From contig CAWBEX010000008.1 of NCBI GenBank assembly GCA_963787895.1, forward strand, positions 496,001 through 560,000: a stretch of DNA of 64,000 nt, read 5' to 3'. Under the pieces are notes generated by a model. It searched no databases. It saw only the letters and a list, made by a program, of their open reading frames with translations, and was not told where the DNA came from. The position numbers and the translations under genes were made by a program. This DNA is from Anderseniella sp963787895 (lineage in GTDB: Bacteria > Pseudomonadota > Alphaproteobacteria > Rhizobiales > Aestuariivirgaceae). Below are positions 17,041 to 25,282 of the stretch, one piece after another. Numbering within the stretch: position 1 is the stretch's first letter; each line of letters begins with the position of its first letter.

Positions 17041-18585
17041 TCAGGTCCGCAAGGTTTGCCTTGCCCGTTCAACCGTATCGTCCAGTGAACCGTTGGCGTC
17101 AATACGATGCCAGCGTATATCGCCAGCATCGCGACCCAATTGCAGCCGGACAATATCGGCTGTTGCATCAGATGCATCGCTGGTTCTTCCAGCTACTCGA
17201 CCCAGAAGAACTTTCTCATCAGCTTCCAGCCAAATTCCACTGAAGGCGGCCCCTGCTTCCTCAGCAATCCGCTCTGTCGCGGCACGTTCGGCAGGGTCCA
17301 TGAACACGCCGTCAACGATGACGCTGTGTCCTGCCTGCAAGACTTGTGCGGCCTTCTTGAAAACCCGCTCATAAACCGCGTTACTTGATTTCTTTGTGTA
17401 GGAAGCCGCAGGCAGCCTGGCGGTTTCGTCCACTTTGAACATCTGCTTGCGTTCCACATCCGTGCGCAAATGAACCGCGCCCGGACACAGGGAGAGGCAG
17501 GTGGCCAGCTTTCGTGCAACGCTTGTTTTGCCGGTGCCGGAATGGCCGCCAACGGCGACCAATCGGGCCGGAACGTCTTCCAAAAAGGTGATGGCCTGAC
17601 CGAAGTAAGACAGGATTTCTGCCGCATTCTCGGCCTCGTGTTCACCGGATTGCTGCAGCCGGGTGATGGCGACCGAGGCACGAACCCCGGCCCTGCAGGC
17701 GAGAAACAGCGGCAGCGCTTTGAGGCCTTGCAAATCGGCGACTTCGTCAGAACGCGACAGATACCGATTGAGTATCCGGTTGGCAAAGTTCGGTTCATGC
17801 ATATGGCACAGGTCCATCAGCAGGAACGCGAGATCGTAGAGAACATCGACCGTGGCGATTTCATCATTGAACTCGATGGCGTCAAACAGGACAGGCTCAT
17901 CATCAAGATTGACGATGTTTGCCAGATGAAGGTCACCATGACACCGCCTGACAAAACCCTGACTGGTGCGTTTGGTCAAAACTTTCCGGCAGGATTGCAG
18001 ATGACGGGATGTGAGATATTCAAACCGCTCTATGGCAGTGGCGGGGAGTAGGTGCGATGCTGTCCTGAAAGCTTCGGCCAACCGGTTGGCAATGGATTGC
18101 ATACCGGCCGCGCTGGAAACATCACGGACAACCGGCGATGCGTCGTGATAAGCGGCAATTTCATCAGCCAGCTTGTCGAGGAACTTCTCATCAACTTCAC
18201 CTGCTGCGAGTGCATGAGACAACAGCGCTTCATCAGGGAACCGCCGCATCCGTAACGCCCACTCTGCAACTTGGCCATTGCCATCGAGCGCAAATTGACC
18301 ATCGGGCTGCAGGACTACGGGCAGAACCTCAAGGTAGATTTGCGGGGCGTGGGGCAGGTTGAGTTCAAGCTCGCGCTTGATGGCTGCCTGACGCTTTTCA
18401 AGTGTGCTGAAATCCAGATAGGGAAAGCGGACGGCCTTCTTGACCTTGATGGCATGAGCACCAGCCAGAAACACCATCGCTGCATGGGTTTCGATTACCT
18501 CCACCTTGCCTGCATCCAACCCATATGTGGCAGGGTTGCGCAACGCAGCGAAAACGCCGGACTGATCTTGCAACTGCTGCACCAT
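17041..18585 (-). CDS. Aminoglycoside phosphotransferase-like kinase fused to a P-loop ATPase domain
   Basis: 514 residues. The N-terminal ~330 residues are an APH/choline-kinase fold with RRCHGDLHLANIVNLDD and PVLFDAIEFND, the catalytic HGDLHxxN loop and the DxxE metal site. The C-terminal ~170 residues are an AAA_33/zeta-type P-loop kinase with VGGHSGTGKTSVARKLA. This fusion occurs widely in alphaproteobacterial stress clusters; its substrate is not established. It diverges from the APC permease across an FNR-type box and its 3' end faces the Usp gene. Confidence 0.82.
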   Translation of the reverse strand: MVQQLQDQSGVFAALRNPATYGLDAGKVEVIETHAAMVFLAGAHAIKVKKAVRFPYLDFSTLEKRQAAIKRELELNLPHAPQIYLEVLPVVLQPDGQFALDGNGQVAEWALRMRRFPDEALLSHALAAGEVDEKFLDKLADEIAAYHDASPVVRDVSSAAGMQSIANRLAEAFRTASHLLPATAIERFEYLTSRHLQSCRKVLTKRTSQGFVRRCHGDLHLANIVNLDDEPVLFDAIEFNDEIATVDVLYDLAFLLMDLCHMHEPNFANRILNRYLSRSDEVADLQGLKALPLFLACRAGVRASVAITRLQQSGEHEAENAAEILSYFGQAITFLEDVPARLVAVGGHSGTGKTSVARKLATCLSLCPGAVHLRTDVERKQMFKVDETARLPAASYTKKSSNAVYERVFKKAAQVLQAGHSVIVDGVFMDPAERAATERIAEEAGAAFSGIWLEADEKVLLGRVAGRTSDASDATADIVRLQLGRDAGDIRWHRIDANGSLDDTVERARQTLRT

Positions 18586-18619
18586 GGCTGCAGTACATCA
18601 TTTCAGGTGGAGACTGACA

Positions 18620-18633
18620 TTGATTTTCGTCAA
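18620..18633. promoter_or_regulatory. FNR-type box, TTGAT-N4-GTCAA
   Basis: TTGATTTTCGTCAA matches the FNR consensus at 9 of 10 half-site bases. It is centred in the gap between the divergent APH-ATPase gene (18585) and the APC permease (18667). The same 14 bases recur at 20056-20069 upstream of Hsp20. Confidence 0.7.
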
Positions 18634-18666
18634 GGCAGTACATGCTTCAAGCAGTAACATTTGCAG

Positions 18667-19920
18667 ATGGAAGACAAGACACTCTCTACTACTGGCGAGG
18701 TCCTTTCGCCAAAACCCGTCCTCAAGCGATCACTCAACCTGCCGCTTCTGGTGCTTTATGGCCTTGGCACGACAATTGGCGCGGGCATCTATGTGCTGGT
18801 CGGTGCCGCTGCCGGGCGCGCTGGCCTTTACGCGCCGATAGCATTTATCGCAGCTGCAATAGGCATAGCGCCAACCGCCGCCACCTATGGCGAACTGGCA
18901 AGCAGGTATCCGGTCAGCGCAGGCGAAGCTGCCTATATCAATGAGGGCTTCGGCTCGCGCGTCATGTCACTCGTGACAGGCTGGCTGGTTATAGTTTCAG
19001 GCGTGGTAGCATCCGCGGCTATTGCCATCGGGTGCGCCGGCTACATCCGCACATTCATTGACGCACCGCTGCCGCTGGTTGTTGCCGCTGTCATTCTTGT
19101 CATGGGGCTTGTTGCTGCCTGGGGCATCGTTGAGTCCGTATTGCTGGCCGCACTGTTCACGTTGATCGAGGCAGGCGGGCTGCTGGTTCTCATCTATGCC
19201 GGATTCACCAACGATGCAGGATTGATTGCGCGGGTGCCTGAAACCTTGCCGCCCATTGCAGACTGGGGCATCTGGTTTGGCGTAGCAAACGCGGGTTTGC
19301 TGGCTGTATTTGCCTATATCGGCTTTGAAGACATGGTCAATGTCGCGGAAGAAACGAAGAACCCCCGTGTTACCCTGCCCTGGGCGATCTTCCTGACGCT
19401 TGGCGTGACAACGCTGCTGTACACGCTTGTGACCCTGGTCGCAGTGCTTGCAGTAACGCCGTCAGAATTGTCCTTGTCAGAAGCACCACTTAGTCTCGTC
19501 TATGAACGCCTGACCGGGGCGTCTCCTGTCCTGATCAGCGGTATCGCAATCTTTGCCACCGCAAATACAATCCTTGTCCAACTCATCATGGCTTCACGTG
19601 TAGTATATGGGATGGGCAGTCAAGGTACGATGCCAAAGGGTTTCACATCCATCAATCCGGTTACACAAACGCCATTGCTGGCGACCGCCGCTGTAGTTGG
19701 ACTTACCCTGATTCTGGCTCTGGGATTCAATCTGGAACGCCTGGCCGAGATGACGTCGCAGATCGTTCTGGTGATCTGGGCGCTAGCAAACATGGCACTG
19801 GTACTGGTCAAGCGTCGCGGCGATCCAGTTCCGAAAGGTGCTTTTATCGTTCCGATGTGGGTACCTGTGACGGGCTTTGTGTTTAGTTGCGTGCTCGTGA
19901 TTGTCGCAAGTATTCCATAA
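18667..19920 (+). CDS. APC-family amino acid permease
   Basis: About 417 residues from ATG 18667; a TTG two codons earlier is also possible. Around a dozen hydrophobic segments begin with LVLYGLGTTIGAGIYVLVGA, the APC TM1 unwound-helix signature. GFEDMVNVAEETKNP is typical of the TM6-7 region. It should import an amino acid or polyamine at the inner membrane by H+ symport or antiport. The FNR-type box immediately upstream suggests induction at low oxygen. Substrate unknown. Confidence 0.87.
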   Translation: MEDKTLSTTGEVLSPKPVLKRSLNLPLLVLYGLGTTIGAGIYVLVGAAAGRAGLYAPIAFIAAAIGIAPTAATYGELASRYPVSAGEAAYINEGFGSRVMSLVTGWLVIVSGVVASAAIAIGCAGYIRTFIDAPLPLVVAAVILVMGLVAAWGIVESVLLAALFTLIEAGGLLVLIYAGFTNDAGLIARVPETLPPIADWGIWFGVANAGLLAVFAYIGFEDMVNVAEETKNPRVTLPWAIFLTLGVTTLLYTLVTLVAVLAVTPSELSLSEAPLSLVYERLTGASPVLISGIAIFATANTILVQLIMASRVVYGMGSQGTMPKGFTSINPVTQTPLLATAAVVGLTLILALGFNLERLAEMTSQIVLVIWALANMALVLVKRRGDPVPKGAFIVPMWVPVTGFVFSCVLVIVASIP

Positions 19921-20055
19921 CCGCCATGTTGCCACTTGCGCAGCGGCAGTGTCGACGGCCGGCAGCGCACTCGCCCGATATGCCGAAGTGCCAGACGGAC
20001 TTGTGAAATAGCCAAACACTGATCTGGAATAACAGCCGGGCAATATTCTTGCCGT

Positions 20056-20069
20056 TTGATTTTCGTCAA
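20056..20069. promoter_or_regulatory. FNR-type box upstream of Hsp20
   Basis: TTGATTTTCGTCAA, identical over 14 bases to the box at 18620. It ends 85 bp before the Hsp20 ATG. Confidence 0.7.
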
Positions 20070-20153
20070 GGAAGCTCGGGTTCCATCAGGTCTATTGTCA
20101 ATCAATGGGGTGATAACCCCTTGTTTCACGCCCCCTCATTCAGGAGAAAGTCC

Positions 20154-20639
20154 ATGACTGATAAGCCCTCCCTCCCCTCGCTCTGGCGCAACCAGGATTG
20201 GCCAGGCATGTTCGGGTCACTGCATGACGAAATCGACAAGGTATTTCATGACTTCACAAAGTCAGTCGGCCTGGCCCCCGGACAAACCAATGGCAAGTCG
20301 CTGCTGTCGCCTGTTGTAAACGTGGCAGAAACAGACAAGGCGCTCGAAATCACCGCTGAACTGCCCGGTGTTGATCAAAAGGATGTCGAAGTCACAGTCA
20401 TAGACAACCGGTTGGTCATCCAGGCTGAAAAGAAGGCCGATCAGGAAGACAAGTCGAAAGACTATCATTTGGTGGAAAGGTCATATGGCAAGTTCATGCG
20501 GTCCATGGCGCTGCCGTTTGGCGTGGACCCCGACAAGGTCGATGCCCAGTTCAAGAACGGCATTCTGACCGTGACGCTTCCCAAGCCACCGGAAGTCACT
20601 GCCAAGACCCACAAAGTCAAGATCAAGCATGCCGCCTGA
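20154..20639 (+). CDS. Hsp20/alpha-crystallin small heat shock protein
   Basis: 161 residues from MTDKPSLPSLWRNQ (ATG 20154, AGGAG upstream; the frame extends further 5' but without a good start). The alpha-crystallin domain is clear: VNVAETDKALEITAELPGVD near the start and YGKFMRSMALPFGVDPDKV followed by FKNGILTVTLPK, with the conserved A-x-x-x-n-G-V/I-L motif. It is a cytosolic ATP-independent holdase. An FNR-type box lies upstream and a strong terminator downstream, so it is monocistronic. Confidence 0.93.
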   Translation: MTDKPSLPSLWRNQDWPGMFGSLHDEIDKVFHDFTKSVGLAPGQTNGKSLLSPVVNVAETDKALEITAELPGVDQKDVEVTVIDNRLVIQAEKKADQEDKSKDYHLVERSYGKFMRSMALPFGVDPDKVDAQFKNGILTVTLPKPPEVTAKTHKVKIKHAA

Positions 20640-20665
20640 CCTGCGGGCTTGCATGATATAGCAAA

Positions 20666-20700
20666 ACGGCCACTGTCCCCTCCAGTGGCCGTCTTCTTTT
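20666..20700 (+). terminator. Rho-independent terminator of Hsp20
   Basis: ACGGCCACTG (20666-20675) pairs perfectly with CAGTGGCCGT (20683-20692) around a 7-base loop, followed by CTTCTTTT. It lies 26 bp after the Hsp20 stop. Confidence 0.88.
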
Positions 20701-20710
20701 GGGTTAGATG

Positions 20711-21085
20711 CTATCTGACATCTGTAGCTGTAATGACCCGGAAAGTTCTGGTCTGACCGTCATGCTCCATGATTGATACATATTCACCAGGCCGGAAACG
20801 TTCATCACCAAACCGATAGCCGGTTGCATCATCATCCGGATCGCCGTGAATGTCGTAGTGAAATGCCCATTTGCCACCGGGCTTGCGGACCAGATGTCCG
20901 ATCTCGTGTTCAGCATCCCCCCAGAAGCGTGTTACACGACACCGGTCTTGATGCGCTTTCCACTGTTCAGGTTCTATCCGGTCCATATTGTCGAGGGGCG
21001 CGACAAGAATGTAGCCATGGCGACGGCTGCCCTGCGGAAAATCCGTGTCACGGGCGAGGTCCATGCGTATTTGTTTCAAGGTCAT
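20711..21085 (-). CDS. Conserved hypothetical protein, stress-region partner
   Basis: 124 residues with no signal peptide and no transmembrane segment. Contains RHGYILVAPLDNMDRIEPEQ, CRVTRFWGDAEHEIGHLVRK and YDIHGDPDDDATGYRFGDER, a compact soluble fold rich in conserved-looking aromatic and acidic residues. It starts 35 bp after the stop of the second double-Usp gene on the same strand, so the two are probably co-transcribed. I do not recognise a named family. Confidence 0.7.
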   Translation of the reverse strand: MTLKQIRMDLARDTDFPQGSRRHGYILVAPLDNMDRIEPEQWKAHQDRCRVTRFWGDAEHEIGHLVRKPGGKWAFHYDIHGDPDDDATGYRFGDERFRPGEYVSIMEHDGQTRTFRVITATDVR

Positions 21086-21119
21086 TGTGTCTGGTCTCCG
21101 TGCAATCTGCTGGAGGCGT

Positions 21120-21962
21120 TCAATGAGACATGAACACCGGTGAGTTCATTTTCTTCAGCACATGTTCTGTTGCACCGCCAAATACGAACTCACGCATGCG
21201 CGAATGGCCATAGGCACCCATGACCAGAAGATCTGCACCGACATCTGCGACCCGGGCAAGCAATGCTGCACCCGCATCAGCATTCGCCGTTGGCATTGGC
21301 TCTGCCGTAATCTTTATACCGTGGCGAGCAAGGCTGGTTCCAAGCTCTGACCCCGGCAGACTGCCAGATTCAGGTCGCTGCATCTGAGGGTCAACCCAGA
21401 CAAGATTGACCTCGCACTGATCTGACAACAAGGGCAGTGCATCAAAGCACGCGCGTGAAGCTTCTTTCGACCCATTCCAGCCAATCACCACCTTGTTGCC
21501 GATAGCCTCGAAAGTCTTGCCGCGCGGCACGATGAGAACGGGCCTGCCTGCATCCATTACTATGCTTTCAGCAAATCCGGCTTCAACACCATTGTAGGTA
21601 TCCGTATCAACCTGAGCGATGATGGAGACATCTGCAATTCTGCTTTGCTGAATGAATTCATGACTAACCGATGATCCCGTTGCATCCAGCTGCCGCCATT
21701 CACCTGACAGCGAATTCAATTTCATGGAGTGCTCAAACTGCTCCTTGACCTTCTTCGCCATGGCCAGGAAACTGTTGCGCTGAACGTCCACTACTTCGGC
21801 CATGCTGATGCCGCCGAATGCGGCGTAGACCTCTACCGACGGGATTATGTAGACGCCGATCACATGTGCGTCGTGACGAGCCGCAAGAGCGGCACAGGTA
21901 GGCAGCAAATGAACAAGATTTTCAGTGTCGTTCAAGCTGACGGCTATGGTTTTTGGTTGCAT
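21120..21962 (-). CDS. Universal stress protein, two UspA domains (second copy)
   Basis: 280 residues with tandem UspA domains. The N-terminal one starts KTIAVSLNDTENLVHLLPTC. The C-terminal one has KVVIGWNGSKEASRACFDAL and ADLLVMGAYGHSRMREFVFG, then VLKKMNSPVFMSH. It is paralogous to the gene at 16157. An FNR-like box lies 59 bp upstream of its start, and a small conserved gene follows in the same orientation. Confidence 0.9.
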   Translation of the reverse strand: MQPKTIAVSLNDTENLVHLLPTCAALAARHDAHVIGVYIIPSVEVYAAFGGISMAEVVDVQRNSFLAMAKKVKEQFEHSMKLNSLSGEWRQLDATGSSVSHEFIQQSRIADVSIIAQVDTDTYNGVEAGFAESIVMDAGRPVLIVPRGKTFEAIGNKVVIGWNGSKEASRACFDALPLLSDQCEVNLVWVDPQMQRPESGSLPGSELGTSLARHGIKITAEPMPTANADAGAALLARVADVGADLLVMGAYGHSRMREFVFGGATEHVLKKMNSPVFMSH

Positions 21963-22020
21963 GATGCACCTCTTGCGGAAGTTGGTGATTCATCATGGGA
22001 CGGGCATGCCTGGGCCTGCA

Positions 22021-22034
22021 TTGATCAATGTCAT
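22021..22034. promoter_or_regulatory. FNR-like box in the Usp / secreted-protein divergent gap
   Basis: TTGATCAATGTCAT has a perfect left half (TTGAT) and a right half GTCAT two bases from the consensus ATCAA. It lies between the divergent starts at 21962 and 22085, about 50-60 bp from each. Weaker than the other boxes. Confidence 0.45.
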
Positions 22035-22084
22035 GTCCCATGGTGAAGTTGCGTGCTTCAGTGTGCAAATCACTGGAGGTATTG

Positions 22085-22513
22085 ATGCGATCCGTATTGA
22101 AAGCGCGAAGCAGGATCTTGTTGGTTGCGGCTACTGGCACGTTGTCCATAGCCATCGCATACACGCCGGCAATTGCTGCCAAGACCTGCATTTTCAGCTG
22201 GGCAGTGCCGGGCACCTACAAGGTGGCCGGAAATTTCCGGGGCACAACTGAAGCCGCAACTGCGAAACTCACCCGCAACTGCCGAATAGTGTTTCAGGTG
22301 CCGGGTGTGTTCTCCGGCGGACCAGTGCTGCGCGCTGGCAGTTGCCTTCGCTTCAACTTCAAGGTGGAAGGAGATAATCGCACATACTCTGCCAGATGGT
22401 GCAACACTTATGGCGTTGTCCCCTGGCAAGGCCGCAACATCAAGGCAGTAGTCAGCCGCATAAGTGTTGAGCCGCCGGCAATCCAGCAACGCCGCAACTT
22501 CAATACGAAGTGA
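22085..22513 (+). CDS. Small secreted protein of unknown function
   Basis: About 142 residues from the ATG at 22085 (GGAGG upstream). An N-terminal signal peptide is visible: basic RSVLKARSR, hydrophobic ILLVAATGTLSIAIAY, then an AIA-A cleavage site. The mature part has four Cys residues and several Gly/Phe turns (GTYKVAGNFRGTTEA), suggesting a disulfide-bonded periplasmic beta protein. Its stop overlaps the start region of the following cytochrome c gene, so the two are probably translated together. Family not recognised. Confidence 0.65.
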   Translation: MRSVLKARSRILLVAATGTLSIAIAYTPAIAAKTCIFSWAVPGTYKVAGNFRGTTEAATAKLTRNCRIVFQVPGVFSGGPVLRAGSCLRFNFKVEGDNRTYSARWCNTYGVVPWQGRNIKAVVSRISVEPPAIQQRRNFNTK

Positions 22514-22521
22514 CAATCGCA

Positions 22522-23349
22522 ATGACACCCAAACGGAATATCAAGGCTATGATCTCTGATTGTGTTAAGCACCGGCTTTCAGCCGTTTCTATCGCCGTCG
22601 CGTTATTGGTTCTGGTACACGGTGATATTCAACGGGCGTTCGCAGACCAGCTCAACCAGGAGCAGACCGCCCTCAAGGGAGAAGAGCATACATTTGGCGA
22701 TGCCTTCATTCTGGCGCTGGGCGGCAAACTGTATGACAACTACTTCGAAGCAACCAACGCAGACACAACGAATTTGCAAGCCAACCCTGCATTTCCGAGT
22801 GAACTGGCTGCACGCACCATCGACACCTGGAGGTGCGTATCCTGCCATGGCTGGGACTACGGTGGAGCAGAGATATCCGGTGACAGCAAGCAGCAAAAAG
22901 CACAATTTGTCAGCCTGCGGCAGCTTGAGGGCGTAGAGCCCGATGAAGTCAAGGTCCGCTTCAACAAGGTTCACAGCAATCACCCTGTGGCGGAATATGA
23001 AGGAATTCCATTGGTGCTGATCTCCCTGTTTCTCAGCCTCGGACAGGTGGATCACAACGCTTTCGTATCGCCGGAGAAACTTTCCGAAGACCACATGTTG
23101 CGCGGGCAAAATATTTTCGAAGGAATTTGCATGAACTGCCACGATCCCGACGGCAAGGCGGGCCTTGAACGACGCTTGGGTGAAACCCAAAGCCTTGGCT
23201 GGATCGCACGCAATCAACCCAAGCGCTTTCTGCACAAGGTGATCAATGGTGTACCTGGACAGGCGATGGTATCACTGCGATTCATTGAAGACGATGCGGT
23301 GGTCGATCTGATTGGCTACATCGCAACGCTCGATACCCCGCCCGAATAG
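22522..23349 (+). CDS. Dihaem c-type cytochrome
   Basis: About 275 residues from ATG 22522; a GTG at 22510 overlapping the upstream stop is possible. A signal peptide (ALLVLVHGDIQRAFA) precedes two haem-binding motifs, CVSCH and CMNCH, about 98 residues apart. Each is followed by typical cytochrome c sequence (GWDYGGAE; DPDGKAG). It should be a periplasmic electron carrier or part of a c-type redox module. It follows a small secreted protein behind an FNR-like box, consistent with low-oxygen respiration. The partner oxidase or reductase is not in this window. Confidence 0.85.
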   Translation: MTPKRNIKAMISDCVKHRLSAVSIAVALLVLVHGDIQRAFADQLNQEQTALKGEEHTFGDAFILALGGKLYDNYFEATNADTTNLQANPAFPSELAARTIDTWRCVSCHGWDYGGAEISGDSKQQKAQFVSLRQLEGVEPDEVKVRFNKVHSNHPVAEYEGIPLVLISLFLSLGQVDHNAFVSPEKLSEDHMLRGQNIFEGICMNCHDPDGKAGLERRLGETQSLGWIARNQPKRFLHKVINGVPGQAMVSLRFIEDDAVVDLIGYIATLDTPPE

Positions 23350-23357
23350 TCAAAGGG

Positions 23358-23561
23358 TCAGGAATTGCGTTGCCGCTTGCTGAATTCCTTGTCCAGCTGT
23401 TTTTCCAGTCTGAGCAAGTCGTCAGGTAGCGGCTGACCAGTGGCTTTCATCTGGTTCAATTCCTGCTGCAAATGCAACAGGATCTCGTGTGCGTCATGCG
23501 GCTCGGTTTCAGCCTCGCTAAGAAACAGGTTTATGCGAGCCATGAGGTCTTCGAATGCCAT
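23358..23561 (-). CDS. Small acidic helical protein, hypothetical
   Basis: 67 residues, charged and helical (MAFEDLMARINLFLSEAETE, then LRLEKQLDKEFSKRQ), no Cys, no signal. It is convergent with the cytochrome c gene, 8 bp from its stop. Codon use looks coding. No family recognised. Confidence 0.55.
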   Translation of the reverse strand: MAFEDLMARINLFLSEAETEPHDAHEILLHLQQELNQMKATGQPLPDDLLRLEKQLDKEFSKRQRNS

Positions 23562-23797
23562 TTAACAAACTCCCGTTTCTGTTTTCCAATCACACTACAT
23601 GTCTTGCACTCAACCATGCAAAATCATCGAACCTGGTCCATCGAAGCCGTGTCTGGCAACAGCAACCCCTGTCCTTGTAAAAGTATCAGGATTGCTTGCC
23701 ATTGCCATTCTGATTGACGGCTCACGGCGGGTGATTTGGACTTCAAGAACTGGTTTCTGGCAGTGGCGGCCAAACAGCATGGTTGTCCATTGATTGA
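23562..23797. other. Short intergenic region, no gene seen
   Basis: 236 bp between the small helical protein start and the CbpM stop. No convincing gene or hairpin was found. Confidence 0.3.
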
Positions 23798-24142
23798 TCA
23801 TCCTGGTTTGTCACTATCGCTGCGTTCGGTTGGATCAAGCCTTGCGAGCCGTGCCTCCAGATGCACTATGCGCTGCATCAGATCCAGCGCCAGTGCAATG
23901 CCAGGCGGATTGAGCCGGAGGTCACGTTCAAGGCGTTTTGCCCGGTGAAGTGTTACTACTGTGGTCCGGGAAAACTGCCACCCGGTGGTGACAGATCCTT
24001 CAGGTGACACAATACCTTCTTCAATGAAACTGACAATCTGTTGCTTTGACAATCCGCAAGTGCTGCAAAGCTGATCAAGCGTGAGGCCTTCTTCGTCAGA
24101 AACAATGCTGCCGGTTTCAGCTGGCTCCAATTTGTCAGTCAT
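23798..24142 (-). CDS. cbpM: CbpM-like chaperone modulator
   Basis: 114 residues. A MerR-like winged HTH: LTLDQLCSTCGLSKQQIVSF and EEGIVSPEGSVTTGWQFSRT, followed by a coiled-coil LNPPGIALALDLMQRIVHLE. This is the layout of CbpM, which binds the CbpA J-domain and blocks its co-chaperone and DNA-binding activity. It starts 14 bp after the CbpA stop on the same strand, the usual cbpA-cbpM order. Confidence 0.88.
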   Translation of the reverse strand: MTDKLEPAETGSIVSDEEGLTLDQLCSTCGLSKQQIVSFIEEGIVSPEGSVTTGWQFSRTTVVTLHRAKRLERDLRLNPPGIALALDLMQRIVHLEARLARLDPTERSDSDKPG

Positions 24143-24156
24143 TGATCTGCTCCTTC

Positions 24157-25107
24157 CTATGCGGTCACGCCAAGTTTGGCCCGCGGATTGAATGCAAGTT
24201 CACTAGCCATTTTTTCATAGATCTTTTTCGCATTTTCCGTTGCGGCGAGCGGTAGGGCAATTTGCAGTACAACATACAGATCACCCGGCGTTTTGGATGG
24301 AATGCCGCGTCCTTTCAGGCGCAACTTGCGGCCTTGGGCAGAATTTGCCGGTATGTTGATGTCAACCGTTCCACCTGGTGTTGGAGCTTGTACTTTTCCG
24401 CCAAGCGCCGCCTCCCATGGTGCAACCGGCAAATTGAGATAAACATCCTTGCCCTCGACATGAAAATATGGATGCGGCGCAAAACTGATTTCCAGATAGA
24501 GATCTCCGGCCAGCCCCTGACCCAAACCTGGCATGCCCTGTCCCTTCAGCCGGATGTGCTGGCCAGCAGATACGCCCTTGGGTATGTTCACATTCAAGGT
24601 CCTGAGCTCTGTGACCACATGACCGTCAGGAGTGATCCTGGGTGCCTTCAGCTGGATCGAGTGCTTGGCCCCAGTGAAGGCATCATTGAGGTCAACGACA
24701 ATTCTGGCGTGATGATCTTCACCTCGTGCATTAAACTGTTGTTGCTGTTGAGCTGCCTGCCGGCGCCGCGCCTGCCCAAACAGGCTTTCAAAAAAATCAG
24801 AGAACGCTGCATCATCCATTCCCTCTTGCCTGCCCGAGAACTCAAAACCCTCGTCCCAATTGGGGGGTGGCCTGAATTCCTGACCCGGTTGGTGGGTGCT
24901 GCCCAATTGATCATAGGCAACACGTTTTTCCGGGTCGCTTAGAACTTCGTTGGCCTCGCCGATTTCCTTGAACTTTTCCTCGGCACTCGCTTCCTTGTTC
25001 AAATCAGGATGATACTTGCGGGCCAGTTTCCTGTATGCCCGCTTGATCTCGTCTTGCGTTGCGTCTTTCGCAACGCCAAGGATGGCGTAGTAGTTTCGAA
25101 ATTCCAT
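24157..25107 (-). CDS. cbpA: CbpA, DnaJ-class co-chaperone
   Basis: 316 residues. The N-terminal J-domain (YYAILGVAKDATQDEIKRAY, with HPD in KYHPDLN) is followed by a Gly/Phe-type linker (~75-125). Two DnaJ C-terminal beta domains follow, without the zinc-finger Cys repeats, which identifies CbpA rather than DnaJ. It stimulates DnaK ATPase. Operon with cbpM. Confidence 0.93.
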   Translation of the reverse strand: MEFRNYYAILGVAKDATQDEIKRAYRKLARKYHPDLNKEASAEEKFKEIGEANEVLSDPEKRVAYDQLGSTHQPGQEFRPPPNWDEGFEFSGRQEGMDDAAFSDFFESLFGQARRRQAAQQQQQFNARGEDHHARIVVDLNDAFTGAKHSIQLKAPRITPDGHVVTELRTLNVNIPKGVSAGQHIRLKGQGMPGLGQGLAGDLYLEISFAPHPYFHVEGKDVYLNLPVAPWEAALGGKVQAPTPGGTVDINIPANSAQGRKLRLKGRGIPSKTPGDLYVVLQIALPLAATENAKKIYEKMASELAFNPRAKLGVTA

Positions 25108-25174
25108 GATACTGGCACTCTCGCAAGTCCTGTCCGATTGCCATCCAGACTATGTCACCAGGTAATGGTCTGTA

Positions 25175-25188
25175 TTGTCACAAATCAA
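25175..25188. promoter_or_regulatory. Possible FNR-like box upstream of cbpA
   Basis: TTGTCACAAATCAA has a perfect right half (ATCAA) and a left half TTGTC matching the consensus in 3 of 5 bases. It lies 68 bp upstream of the cbpA ATG. Weak on its own; noted because the neighbouring stress genes carry better boxes. Confidence 0.3.
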
Positions 25189-25282
25189 ATGCTGATGCGT
25201 CCGTGAGGGTCAACCCAGCATCCGCCTGAAGTGAGGTTCTTGGTTGGCAGTTGTGATTGTAAATCTCGACACGAAAGTACGA

